Shown: positions 1 to 4,210 of the stretch, in pieces
How the letters are laid out: each line of letters opens with the position of its first letter
How positions within the stretch are numbered: position 1 is the stretch's first letter
Assembly (NCBI GenBank): GCA_944358755.1
Contig: CALVRY010000072.1
Location: 1-5,801, forward strand
DNA from: an uncultured Bacilli bacterium
GTDB taxonomy: Bacteria > Bacillota_I > Bacilli_A > RFN20 > CAG-826
Direction of reading: 5' to 3'
Length of the DNA stretch: 5,801 nt
The notes under the pieces: generated by a model
The model's database searches: none
The model's input: the letters and a program-made list of their open reading frames with translations, nothing else
Told to the model about the DNA's origin: nothing
Program-made: the position numbers and the translations under genes

Positions 1-798
1 AAGATATTCTTCAAGATTTCCTGACATGAGTTCTTTATAATTTTCGAAGAATTTTGGGTCAAAAACTATGAGTTTTGCAGGGATTTTTCCAAAACGGGAG
101 AGAATTAGTGGTTTAATATCAAATCCTAAAAGTGAATTTACATCTTCAACATCATATGGATTATAACATTTAATATAATCTGACCATTCTTCTTGAGATT
201 TAACTATTTTTGATAGACGCGCATCAAAAGATAATGCTTTTAAGATGATATCTTGAGCGTCAGTAACTTCAAGTTTTTCTAAAACTTCTTGCGCCATAGT
301 TTTATATACTTCAAGTAAAGCGTTTCCTTGCTCTGTGCCATATATTGTAGTATCTGGAAGAATGATATCTAAAGACGTCAAAACAAGAGAGTGTTTTGTA
401 GCATCTTTCATGTCTTCTGTGACTCCCATATTAAATGGTAAGTAGTAGTTGTTATTATATAGATAATATAAAGAAAGAATTAAATCAGATTCGCTTTTAA
501 TATTATCAAGATAACTTACTTTTTCTTTTAAAAAGGAAATACCTTTAATTCTATCTTCTTCATCGATTACCTTTTTATAAAAAGATATGGCACGATGTAA
601 AAGTTCATCTTTTACTTCCTTTTTAGAAAGAGATTTAAGCTCTTTGATCATTGTTTTTTCAACTTCATCGCTTAAAGTGATAAATCCACCAACTGATGGT
701 TTATCATCTGGGATTTTGGCTTTTTCAATCCATTTCCCATTAACGTAAGAATATAAATCATCTTCTATTCTTACTTTAGTATTAAATTCTTGTTTCAT
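1..798 (-). CDS. pepO: M13-family metallopeptidase PepO, N-terminal part (runs off the left edge)
   Basis: Reading leftwards from the ATG at 798-796, the frame stays open for 266 codons to base 1, so the stop and the zinc site (HExxH and downstream ExxxD of the M13 family) lie outside the window. The start of the protein matches the M13 (neprilysin/PepO) N-terminal signature: RIEDDLYSYVNGKW at about residues 10-23, then IPDDKPSVGGF. The rest is the helical, acidic/lysine-rich N-terminal domain, including YYLPFNMGV at about 134-142 and KFFENYKELMSGNLEEYL at the cut. Family members are about 630-700 residues, so roughly 40% is visible. There is no signal peptide, so it is probably a cytoplasmic oligopeptidase that degrades short peptides. 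The start is supported by the SD GTGAGGT (813-807), 8 bases before ATG. It is divergent from ylmH. Family assignment is strong; substrate is unknown. Confidence 0.9.
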   Translation of the reverse strand, partial: MKQEFNTKVRIEDDLYSYVNGKWIEKAKIPDDKPSVGGFITLSDEVEKTMIKELKSLSKKEVKDELLHRAISFYKKVIDEEDRIKGISFLKEKVSYLDNIKSESDLILSLYYLYNNNYYLPFNMGVTEDMKDATKHSLVLTSLDIILPDTTIYGTEQGNALLEVYKTMAQEVLEKLEVTDAQDIILKALSFDARLSKIVKSQEEWSDYIKCYNPYDVEDVNSLLGFDIKPLILSRFGKIPAKLIVFDPKFFENYKELMSGNLEEYL

Positions 799-820
799 TT
801 GTTTTTACCTCACAACTAAA

Positions 821-848
821 ATTATCAAACAAGATTAAAAATTAACAA
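821..848 (-). promoter_or_regulatory. Probable pepO promoter
   Basis: On the minus strand, TTGTTA (848-843) and GATAAT (826-821) are 16 bases apart, a near-consensus sigma-A pair. The start point would be about 15 bases before the pepO ATG and just ahead of its SD, giving a short leader. The 799-936 gap between the divergent genes is otherwise plain A/T-rich sequence. Confidence 0.55.
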
Positions 849-893
849 GTTATTTAATTAAAACTTAAATATCTTTAATAATTTCTTAACAAT

Positions 894-924
894 TTGTTAT
901 TAAGAGAAGGAGAAAACCTATAAA
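894..924 (+). promoter_or_regulatory. Possible ylmH promoter close to the start codon
   Basis: TTGTTA (894-899) and TATAAA (919-924) are separated by 19 bases. If this is the real promoter, transcription would start at about 930 and the mRNA would be nearly leaderless, leaving the AAGGAG at 907-912 outside the transcript. The spacer is longer than ideal, so this is tentative. Confidence 0.25.
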
Positions 925-936
925 ATATATTTCGTT

Positions 937-1725
937 ATGGAAGAAAAGAGTTATTTAATTGCACATATTAAAGATTTAGTTGAACAAGCTAAAAGGTTTG
1001 GTTATATAACTTCAACTACCTTTTTATCTTTAAGTGAACAAGCTTTATTTTTAAAAGAGTGTCAGCAATTAATGAAAGATAATAAAGATGAATTAGACTT
1101 TGTTTTTTCTGATTTTAACGATAGTGATCGCAAAGTTTTGCTTATTAAACCTAAGTTTTTAGATGAAGAAATTTTAAAAGAATATGAAAACTCTTATATA
1201 ACTTCTTTATATTTTAAAGCTAAAAATTCGAAATATAGTGATGCTTTGTCGCATCGCGACACGCTTGGTGCTTTAATGAACATTGGAATAAAAAGAGACA
1301 CAATAGGTGATATCATTATTAATCACGATAAAAAAGATGAAGGAATTATCTTTACTATTTCTTCAGTTAAAGAATTCATTATTGATAATTTAACTAAGAT
1401 TAAACACACCGATATTTTAATAGAAGAAGTAGATAAAAATGAAATTACAATTAAACCTCATTTTGAGATCAAAGAGATTTATTCTTCATCTTTAAGAATA
1501 GACACAATTATTAAAGAAGTTTTTAATTTATCAAGAAATGAGGCACAAGAGCTTATCGAAAAAGAATTTGTTTTTATAAATGGAAATACAATTCATTCTT
1601 TAACATATAACGTGAAAGAAAATGATAGAATTTCCGTTAAATCTAAAGGGAAATTTATCTTCCTTAAAGTTTTATACGTTAATAAGAAGAATAAATTAAG
1701 ATCGGAAGTCAAAATTTATTCTTGA
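937..1725 (+). CDS. ylmH: YlmH-type S4-domain RNA-binding protein
   Basis: The protein has 262 residues, close to the usual length of YlmH (about 257). The diagnostic segment SHRDTLGALMNIGIKR (about 105-120) is followed by DTIGDIII, the family's most conserved block. The C-terminal S4 RNA-binding domain spans about 185-243, with the typical SLRIDTIIKEVFNLSRNEA start and VFINGN turn. YlmH is a cytoplasmic RNA/ribosome-binding protein. In Bacillus it sits in the division gene cluster, and it has been linked to rescue of stalled 50S peptidyl-tRNA complexes, as a relative of RqcP. Here it is away from that cluster, divergent from pepO. It ends in tandem TGA TGA (1723-1728), which supports TGA as stop. 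The start is odd: the nearest SD, AAGGAG at 907-912, lies 24 bases before ATG, and no ATG, GTG or TTG lies in frame between them. Confidence 0.88.
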   Translation: MEEKSYLIAHIKDLVEQAKRFGYITSTTFLSLSEQALFLKECQQLMKDNKDELDFVFSDFNDSDRKVLLIKPKFLDEEILKEYENSYITSLYFKAKNSKYSDALSHRDTLGALMNIGIKRDTIGDIIINHDKKDEGIIFTISSVKEFIIDNLTKIKHTDILIEEVDKNEITIKPHFEIKEIYSSSLRIDTIIKEVFNLSRNEAQELIEKEFVFINGNTIHSLTYNVKENDRISVKSKGKFIFLKVLYVNKKNKLRSEVKIYS

Positions 1726-1746
1726 TGAATAAAATTGTCTTTAAAG

Positions 1747-1755
1747 TGTTATAGA
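1747..1755 (+). promoter_or_regulatory. Extended -10 promoter for the candidate structured RNA
   Basis: TGTTATAGA is an extended -10 element (TGnTATAAT type) placed right after the ylmH stop. No good -35 lies at standard distance; TTGATG at 1722-1727 is 22 bases away. It would start an RNA at about 1762, the left edge of the foldable region. Confidence 0.3.
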
Positions 1756-1759
1756 GTAA

Positions 1760-1935
1760 CTTCTCTGTCCAAGTGCTCTTTTGAAGTTTCTCGAATCATA
1801 GAACCTACCTTGACCGAGTCGGGCAGCAAGTGTTCTTAAGCGAGCTTATATTTGGCTGCCGGCCAACCTATTTTGATAACTAAATTGGTTATCAGTAAAC
1901 AATTACTTTTGCACAAGTAGTGCCACAATTTTCTT
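1760..1935 (+). ncRNA. ssrS: Candidate structured RNA, possibly 6S RNA
   Basis: This stretch has no ORF, is visibly richer in G/C than its surroundings and folds. Stem GGCAGC (1821-1826) pairs with GCTGCC just before GGCCAACC. TGATAAC/GTTATCA form a perfect 7-bp hairpin (about 1873-1894). GTGC...AAGT near 1770-1785 can pair with ACTT...GCAC near 1907-1916 as a closing stem around the whole region. That gives a rod with a large internal loop, a length of about 175-190 nt and a small hairpin on the 3' side of the loop, all fitting 6S RNA. The 5' side of the loop contains TTGACCGA (1810-1817), which matches the product-RNA template I remember for Bacillus 6S-1 RNA. Strand is chosen from this match and the extended -10. 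It could be another structured RNA; SRP RNA, tmRNA and RNase P hallmarks are absent. Confidence 0.4.
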
Positions 1936-1970
1936 GATAAATTAAACTTAATTAATAATCAACATCTAGG

Positions 1971-2060
1971 TAAAGTCAAAGGTATATTCATATCTAGATT
2001 TTCTGACTTTATTTATTAGAACTTCATTATTGCTCGAGCTTTTTATGAACATACCTCAAG
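1971..2060 (-). other. Interleaved inverted repeats in the 3' UTR of toxin mRNA, copy A
   Basis: Three stems interleave. TAAAGTCA (1971-1978) pairs with TGACTTTA (2004-2011). GGTATATTCAT (1981-1991) pairs with ATGAACATACC (2045-2055). CTCGAG (2033-2038) pairs with CTCAAG (2055-2060). The order 1-2-1'-3-2'-3' allows pseudoknots or mutually exclusive folds. In minus-strand RNA the imperfect positions become G-U wobbles, while in plus-strand RNA they are A-C mismatches, so the minus transcript (3' UTR of the toxin mRNA) is the likely carrier. GTCAAAG (1975-1981) also pairs with CTTTGAC (2088-2094), an alternative to the first stem. Confidence 0.55.
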
Positions 2061-2102
2061 TTTTTTATGTTTTTATTGGTGTCTTTTCTTTGACAACAAT
2101 AG

Positions 2103-2131
2103 TTGCTAATCGTGAGGGAGTGCGCTATTAT
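2103..2131 (+). promoter_or_regulatory. Antitoxin RNA promoter, copy A
   Basis: TTGCTA (2103-2108), a 17-base spacer and TATTAT (2126-2131). In copy B both hexamers and the 17-base spacing are preserved while the spacer itself has diverged, a good sign of a working promoter. The predicted start near 2138 lies just beyond the stop of the convergent small ORF. Confidence 0.65.
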
Positions 2132-2137
2132 TTAGAT

Positions 2138-2176
2138 GTGAATATTTATTGATGATCCTCGCGATCATCTTTTTTT
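2138..2176 (+). ncRNA. Predicted very short antitoxin RNA ending in an intrinsic terminator, copy A
   Basis: From the predicted start near 2138 the first intrinsic terminator is GATGATC (2151-2157), loop CTCGC, GATCATC (2163-2169) and seven T (2170-2176). The RNA would be about 40 nt and antisense to the last codons and stop of the peptide ORF. Read-through could end at a second hairpin plus T6 (2297-2323), giving about 185 nt that covers the whole ORF and its SD. Which form dominates cannot be seen from sequence. Confidence 0.5.
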
Positions 2177-2226
2177 AATTCCCTAATTAAAAACAGAAGC
2201 ACAATGGCCAATAAAACATCGTACAT
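2146..2226 (-). CDS. Small hydrophobic peptide, putative type I toxin, copy A
   Basis: This 26-codon ORF has a near-perfect SD, AAGGAGG (2240-2234), 7 bases before the ATG. The peptide begins MYDVLLAIVLLFLI, one short hydrophobic helix, and ends with a strongly charged tail containing KKDD and EDH. Copy B (2597-2680) has the same layout. Between them 5 of 13 changed codons are synonymous and most others are conservative (D/E, A/V, L/I, R/K), which indicates that the peptide is translated and selected. A hydrophobic segment, a charged tail and a convergent small RNA are features of Fst/TxpA-like type I toxins, which act at the membrane. It is shorter than Fst (33 residues), and I recognise no named family. 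The charged tail overlaps the plus-strand terminator. Alternative: a small membrane protein without toxic action. Confidence 0.7.
   Translation of the reverse strand: MYDVLLAIVLLFLIRELKKDDREDHQ
2151..2176 (+). terminator. Intrinsic terminator inside the toxin ORF, copy A
   Basis: A perfect 7-bp stem (2151-2157 with 2163-2169, loop CTCGC) is followed by seven T on the plus strand. Read on the other strand, the T-run encodes the two lysines and the stem encodes the D-D-R-E-D-H tail of the peptide. Confidence 0.75.
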
Positions 2227-2252
2227 CGCGGTACCTCCTTTCTCACTTAAAC

Positions 2253-2323
2253 GCGTAAATAAGCAATTCAGGAATAGCGCCAATTAACAACATTTACTTA
2301 TTTCCGCAAATAAGAAGTTTTTT
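2253..2323. promoter_or_regulatory. Alternative hairpins between leader ORF and toxin ORF, copy A
   Basis: CTTATTTCCGC (2297-2307) has two competing partners. AAATAAG (2308-2314) is adjacent and gives a 7-bp stem with a CCGC loop followed by T6 at 2318-2323. GCGTAAATAAG (2253-2263) is distal and gives 10 of 11 pairs. On the plus strand the short form looks like a terminator for antisense RNA that has passed the first terminator. On the minus strand the two forms would rearrange the toxin leader upstream of its SD. Copy B keeps both options with compensating changes. Confidence 0.45.
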
Positions 2324-2342
2324 CCGGTGTTTCTTCTCACAC

Positions 2343-2360
2343 TTAACTTTCAAAGGTCAT
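2343..2360 (-). CDS. Five-codon leader ORF (MTFES) upstream of toxin, copy A
   Basis: ATG ACC TTT GAA AGT TAA, with the strong SD GAGGAGG (2376-2370) 9 bases upstream. It lies about 117 bases upstream of the toxin start on the same strand. Copy B has the same ORF with one residue changed (MIFES), and copy C has a different five-codon ORF at the matching place. Translation of the leader may control folding of the spacer and access to the toxin SD, by analogy with mok/hok or tisA/tisB. That role is inference. The peptide itself is unlikely to matter. Confidence 0.55.
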   Translation of the reverse strand: MTFES

Positions 2361-2424
2361 AACTTTGTACCTCCTCATTTAATACGATGGATATTAACGC
2401 GAAAAAAGCTAAAAATATTTTTTC

Positions 2425-2515
2425 ATTAAGTCAAAGGCATATTCATATCTAGATTTTCTGACTTAATTTATAAGAAAATCGTTATTACTCGAGTTTTTTA
2501 TGAATATACCTCAAG
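2425..2515 (-). other. Interleaved inverted repeats in the 3' UTR of toxin mRNA, copy B
   Basis: ATTAAGTCA (2425-2433) pairs with TGACTTAAT (2459-2467). GGCATATTCAT (2436-2446) pairs with ATGAATATACC (2500-2510). CTCGAG (2488-2493) pairs with CTCAAG (2510-2515). In the first stem the A-T pair of copy A is replaced by T-A on both arms, a compensatory double change. In the second stem the imperfect pair sits at a different place from copy A, but again is a G-U wobble only in the minus-strand RNA. GTCAAAG (2430-2436) also pairs with CTTTGAC (2543-2549), as in copy A. Confidence 0.6.
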
Positions 2516-2557
2516 TTTTTTATGATTTAATTGGTGTCTTGTCTTTGACAACAATAG

Positions 2558-2586
2558 TTGCTATTTAACCTCTAGCGCGCTATTAT
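2558..2586 (+). promoter_or_regulatory. Antitoxin RNA promoter, copy B
   Basis: TTGCTA (2558-2563), a 17-base spacer and TATTAT (2581-2586). The hexamers equal copy A; most of the spacer differs. The predicted start is near 2593. Confidence 0.65.
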
Positions 2587-2592
2587 GATATT

Positions 2593-2627
2593 GGGTTTAT
2601 CGATGATCTTTGCGATCATCGTTTTTT
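2593..2627 (+). ncRNA. Predicted very short antitoxin RNA, copy B
   Basis: Runs from the predicted start near 2593 to the T-run of the terminator at 2601-2627, about 35 nt and almost all hairpin. It is complementary to the last codons of the copy B peptide ORF. A longer read-through form could end at the hairpin and T6 of 2749-2775. Confidence 0.5.
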
Positions 2628-2680
2628 AATTCTTTGATTAAAAATATTAGTGCGATGACTAACAAAACCTCGTAAATCAT
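2597..2680 (-). CDS. Small hydrophobic peptide, putative type I toxin, copy B
   Basis: A 27-codon ORF with SD AAGGAGG (2695-2689), 8 bases before ATG. The peptide begins MIYEVLLVIALIFLI (hydrophobic) and ends in a charged tail with KNDD and KDH. It is the tandem paralogue of the copy A peptide, with one extra residue (I2) and conservative replacements elsewhere. Its last codons coincide with the antisense terminator stem, so peptide tail and RNA hairpin constrain each other. It is inferred to be a membrane-acting toxin restrained by the convergent RNA. Sequence alone cannot show toxicity. Confidence 0.7.
   Translation of the reverse strand: MIYEVLLVIALIFLIKELKNDDRKDHR
2601..2627 (+). terminator. 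Intrinsic terminator inside the toxin ORF, copy B
   Basis: CGATGATC (2601-2608) and GATCATCG (2614-2621) form a perfect 8-bp stem with loop TTTGC, followed by T6 (2622-2627). Compared with copy A the loop differs but the stem is kept and is one pair longer. Confidence 0.75.
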
Positions 2681-2704
2681 AAGGCATACCTCCTTTCTTA
2701 CCTA

Positions 2705-2775
2705 CTCGCGAAATAAGTATTTAGGAACGGTACCGTTTAGCAACTTTACTTACTCCGAGAAGTAAGAAGTTTTTT
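2705..2775. promoter_or_regulatory. Alternative hairpins between leader ORF and toxin ORF, copy B
   Basis: CTTACT (2749-2754) pairs with AGTAAG (2761-2766), followed by T6 (2770-2775). Compared with copy A, a T-A pair has become C-G on both arms. The competing distal pairing uses ACTTACTCCGAG (2748-2759) with CTCGCGAAATAAGT (2705-2718) and encloses the perfect 12-base palindrome AACGGTACCGTT (2726-2737). Confidence 0.5.
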
Positions 2776-2794
2776 CCGGTGTTTCTTCTCACAC

Positions 2795-2812
2795 TTAACT
2801 TTCAAAGATCAT
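2795..2812 (-). CDS. Five-codon leader ORF (MIFES) upstream of toxin, copy B
   Basis: ATG ATC TTT GAA AGT TAA, with SD GAGGAGG (2828-2822) 9 bases upstream. It corresponds exactly to the copy A leader. Its SD partly pairs with an upstream segment (ATACCT with AGG-A-TAT, one bulge), so leader translation may itself be damped by structure. Confidence 0.55.
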   Translation of the reverse strand: MIFES

Positions 2813-2973
2813 AAATTTATACCTCCTCATTTAATACGAAGGATATCAACTTGAAAAAAGTTAAAAAAATCTAAGAAAATTTTCATAAATTATTTATTGA
2901 ATGTAAAAAGTTCGATTATTATCGTATTTTTATGGAATAAAAATTTTCATTTTCTTTTTTAGTTTTTAATGAT

Positions 2974-3014
2974 TTTTACTTAAATCAATTTTACTTAAAT
3001 CGATTTAAGTAAAA
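2974..3014. repeat. Perfect 26-bp palindrome plus an extra half-site
   Basis: The half-site TTTTACTTAAATC occurs at 2974-2986, again at 2989-3001, and inverted at 3002-3014. The last two form an uninterrupted 26-bp palindrome. It sits about 120 bases upstream of the choloylglycine hydrolase start. It may be an operator for a dimeric regulator or a symmetric terminator, though the palindrome has no loop. The rest of 2880-3134 is A/T-rich sequence without a gene. Confidence 0.6.
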
Positions 3015-3023
3015 AATATATTT

Positions 3024-3064
3024 TATAAGTTTAAAACCTCGGTGTATTTAAATGATAACTTATA
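3024..3064. other. Hairpin sharing 17 bases with module C
   Basis: TATAAGTT (3024-3031) pairs with AACTTATA (3057-3064). Inside it, AAGTTTAAAACCTCGGT (3027-3043) is identical to 5058-5074 of module C, and the inner TTTAAA again finds a partner (3048-3053). It is either a relic of a fifth module or an independently used hairpin with an ACCTCGGT loop, here in the region upstream of the hydrolase gene. Confidence 0.45.
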
Positions 3065-3134
3065 CGTTGATAAAACTTACAAATATTTTACTTCGTGGTT
3101 TAAAATATAAATAACATTAATAAGGAACAAAAAT

Positions 3135-4088
3135 ATGTGCACATCTTTAAAACTCAAATTCAAAAATGATTACGTTTGTGGCCGAAATTTAGATCTTGAA
3201 TATCATTTTGGCGAAAGCGTTATTGCAATAAATGAAAATTATCTAATGAAATTTAAATTTTTAGATGAAGTTAAAACTAATAAAAAAATACTTGGTATAG
3301 GCAGTTTAGTTGATAATTATCCTTTATTTGCTGAAGCTATAAATAATGATGGCTTATTTATTGCAGGATTAAATTATCCGGATAATGCTTTTTATAATGA
3401 AGAAGCTAAAGAAGGAGCGATTAATCTTGCACCTTATGAAATTATTAACTATGTTTTATTAAATTGCAAAAACGTTGATGAAGTGAAAGGTGTTTTTGAA
3501 AAAGTTCATCTTGTAGCTAAGCCATTTATTCAAGGAATGCCTTTAAGTTATCTTCATTATTTAGTCTCAGATAAAAATAAATCAATTGTTATTGAACCAG
3601 ATAAAGATGGAATAAAAATTTATGATAATCCTTATGAAGTATTAACTAATAATCCTTCATTTCCATTTCACTTAGAAAACGTTAAGCAATATGGGAATTT
3701 ATCAAATAAATATTATGAAAATAATCTAACTAAAAAAGACGAATTAAAACCATTTTGTATTGGTTTAAATGCTCATGGCTTACCAGGAGATTCATCTTCA
3801 CCATCTAGATTCATCAAGACTTTATATTTAAAAGAAAAAATGGAAGAAAATCTTTCACAAAATGATGATTTAATAAAAGAAGCTTTTCATATCTTTGATA
3901 ATGTTTCTGTAATAAAAGGCGCAGCTTTAACTCGTGAAAACAAAAGTGAAATTACTATTTACACCTCAGTTTATGATTTAAACACGCTTGAATGTTTCTA
4001 TAAAACATATGAAGAAATGGCGGTTCATAAAGTGAGTTTAAGTGAAATTGAATTTAATGGATTAGGCATTTATTCAAATAAAATTTAG
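3135..4088 (+). CDS. bsh: Choloylglycine hydrolase family protein (bile salt hydrolase / penicillin V acylase type)
   Basis: The 317-residue protein has the usual length of the family (about 315-330). After removal of Met1, Cys2 is the N-terminal nucleophile (MCTSLKL). The other active-site residues of the Ntn-hydrolase family are in place: R17 and D20 (GRNLDLEYHF), N80 (AGLNYP), the Asn of LTNNP (172/173) and R225 (PGDSSSPSRF). There is no signal peptide, so it is cytoplasmic like most Gram-positive bile salt hydrolases. It cleaves the amide bond of glycine- or taurine-conjugated bile acids, or related amides such as penicillin V or acyl-homoserine lactones. The substrate cannot be fixed from sequence; a bile-salt role fits a gut lineage. 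The SD AAGGA (3122-3126) is 8 bases before ATG. It lies between toxin-module pairs, which suggests an accessory island. Confidence 0.92.
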   Translation: MCTSLKLKFKNDYVCGRNLDLEYHFGESVIAINENYLMKFKFLDEVKTNKKILGIGSLVDNYPLFAEAINNDGLFIAGLNYPDNAFYNEEAKEGAINLAPYEIINYVLLNCKNVDEVKGVFEKVHLVAKPFIQGMPLSYLHYLVSDKNKSIVIEPDKDGIKIYDNPYEVLTNNPSFPFHLENVKQYGNLSNKYYENNLTKKDELKPFCIGLNAHGLPGDSSSPSRFIKTLYLKEKMEENLSQNDDLIKEAFHIFDNVSVIKGAALTRENKSEITIYTSVYDLNTLECFYKTYEEMAVHKVSLSEIEFNGLGIYSNKI

Positions 4089-4102
4089 TTGAAAAAATAA
4101 CA

Positions 4103-4133
4103 ACTCAACCACAAATTCAACCAATAGTTGAGT
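4103..4133 (+). terminator. Weak stem-loop after the hydrolase gene
   Basis: ACTCAAC (4103-4109) and GTTGAGT (4127-4133) make a perfect 7-bp stem with a 17-base loop, 15 bases past the hydrolase stop. It is followed only by AAATTTAG rather than a T-run, so termination here is uncertain. Confidence 0.35.
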
Positions 4134-4210
4134 AAATTTAGCTATATTCACCATCTAAGTTATAGGAAAAATAAGCATTTACCCTAAGATAAAATCAGGA
4201 GGACAAATAA

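Larger units (their letters stand above)
1971..2420. repeat. Toxin-antitoxin-like module, copy A (tandem with copy B)
   Basis: This is one unit of a tandem direct repeat of about 454 bp; copy B follows at 2425-2870. Left to right it holds: interleaved inverted repeats (1971-2060), a plus-strand promoter (2103-2131), a plus-strand terminator (2151-2176), the minus-strand peptide ORF (2146-2226), a switch-like hairpin region (2253-2323), and a minus-strand five-codon leader ORF (2343-2360) with its upstream region. Identity to copy B is patchy. It is very high in 1975-2000, 2055-2108 and 2311-2355 (45 identical bases) and low in spacers, as expected if separate functional elements are conserved. 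Confidence 0.8.
2425..2870. repeat. Toxin-antitoxin-like module, copy B
   Basis: Second unit of the tandem pair, in the same orientation and element order as copy A: interleaved repeats (2425-2515), plus promoter (2558-2586), plus terminator (2601-2627), minus peptide ORF (2597-2680), switch-like region (2705-2775) and leader ORF (2795-2812). The 45-base stretch 2763-2807 is identical to 2311-2355 in copy A. It spans the leader ORF's last codons and the hairpin region, and is better conserved than the toxin ORF. Confidence 0.8.

Noticed and set aside
1723..1845. ylmH read through TGA as tryptophan (Mycoplasma code)
   Set aside because: There are two tandem TGA codons right after a complete S4 domain at normal family length. 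No other gene here has internal TGA, and TGG is used for Trp.
1760..1935. SRP RNA, tmRNA, RNase P RNA or a tRNA in this region
   Set aside because: No GGTCAGG..GGAAGGAAGCAG SRP core, no tRNA-like ends or tag ORF, no RNase P consensus, and no cloverleaf.
2091..2131. TTGACA (2091-2096) as the -35 of the antitoxin promoter
   Set aside because: It is 29 bases from TATTAT in copy A, too far. TTGCTA at 17 bases is conserved in both A and B.
2370..2382. Longer in-frame leaders starting at the ATG that overlaps the leader SD (MRRYK...)
   Set aside because: These starts have no SD of their own, and the five-codon ORFs begin at proper distance from GAGGAGG. In copy C the equivalent ATG reads in another frame.
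1971..2880. CRISPR-like or insertion-sequence origin for the repeats
   Set aside because: The unit is about 454 bp with no short regular repeats and spacers, no transposase, no terminal inverted repeats and no target duplications visible. Internal parts behave as RNA and peptide elements.
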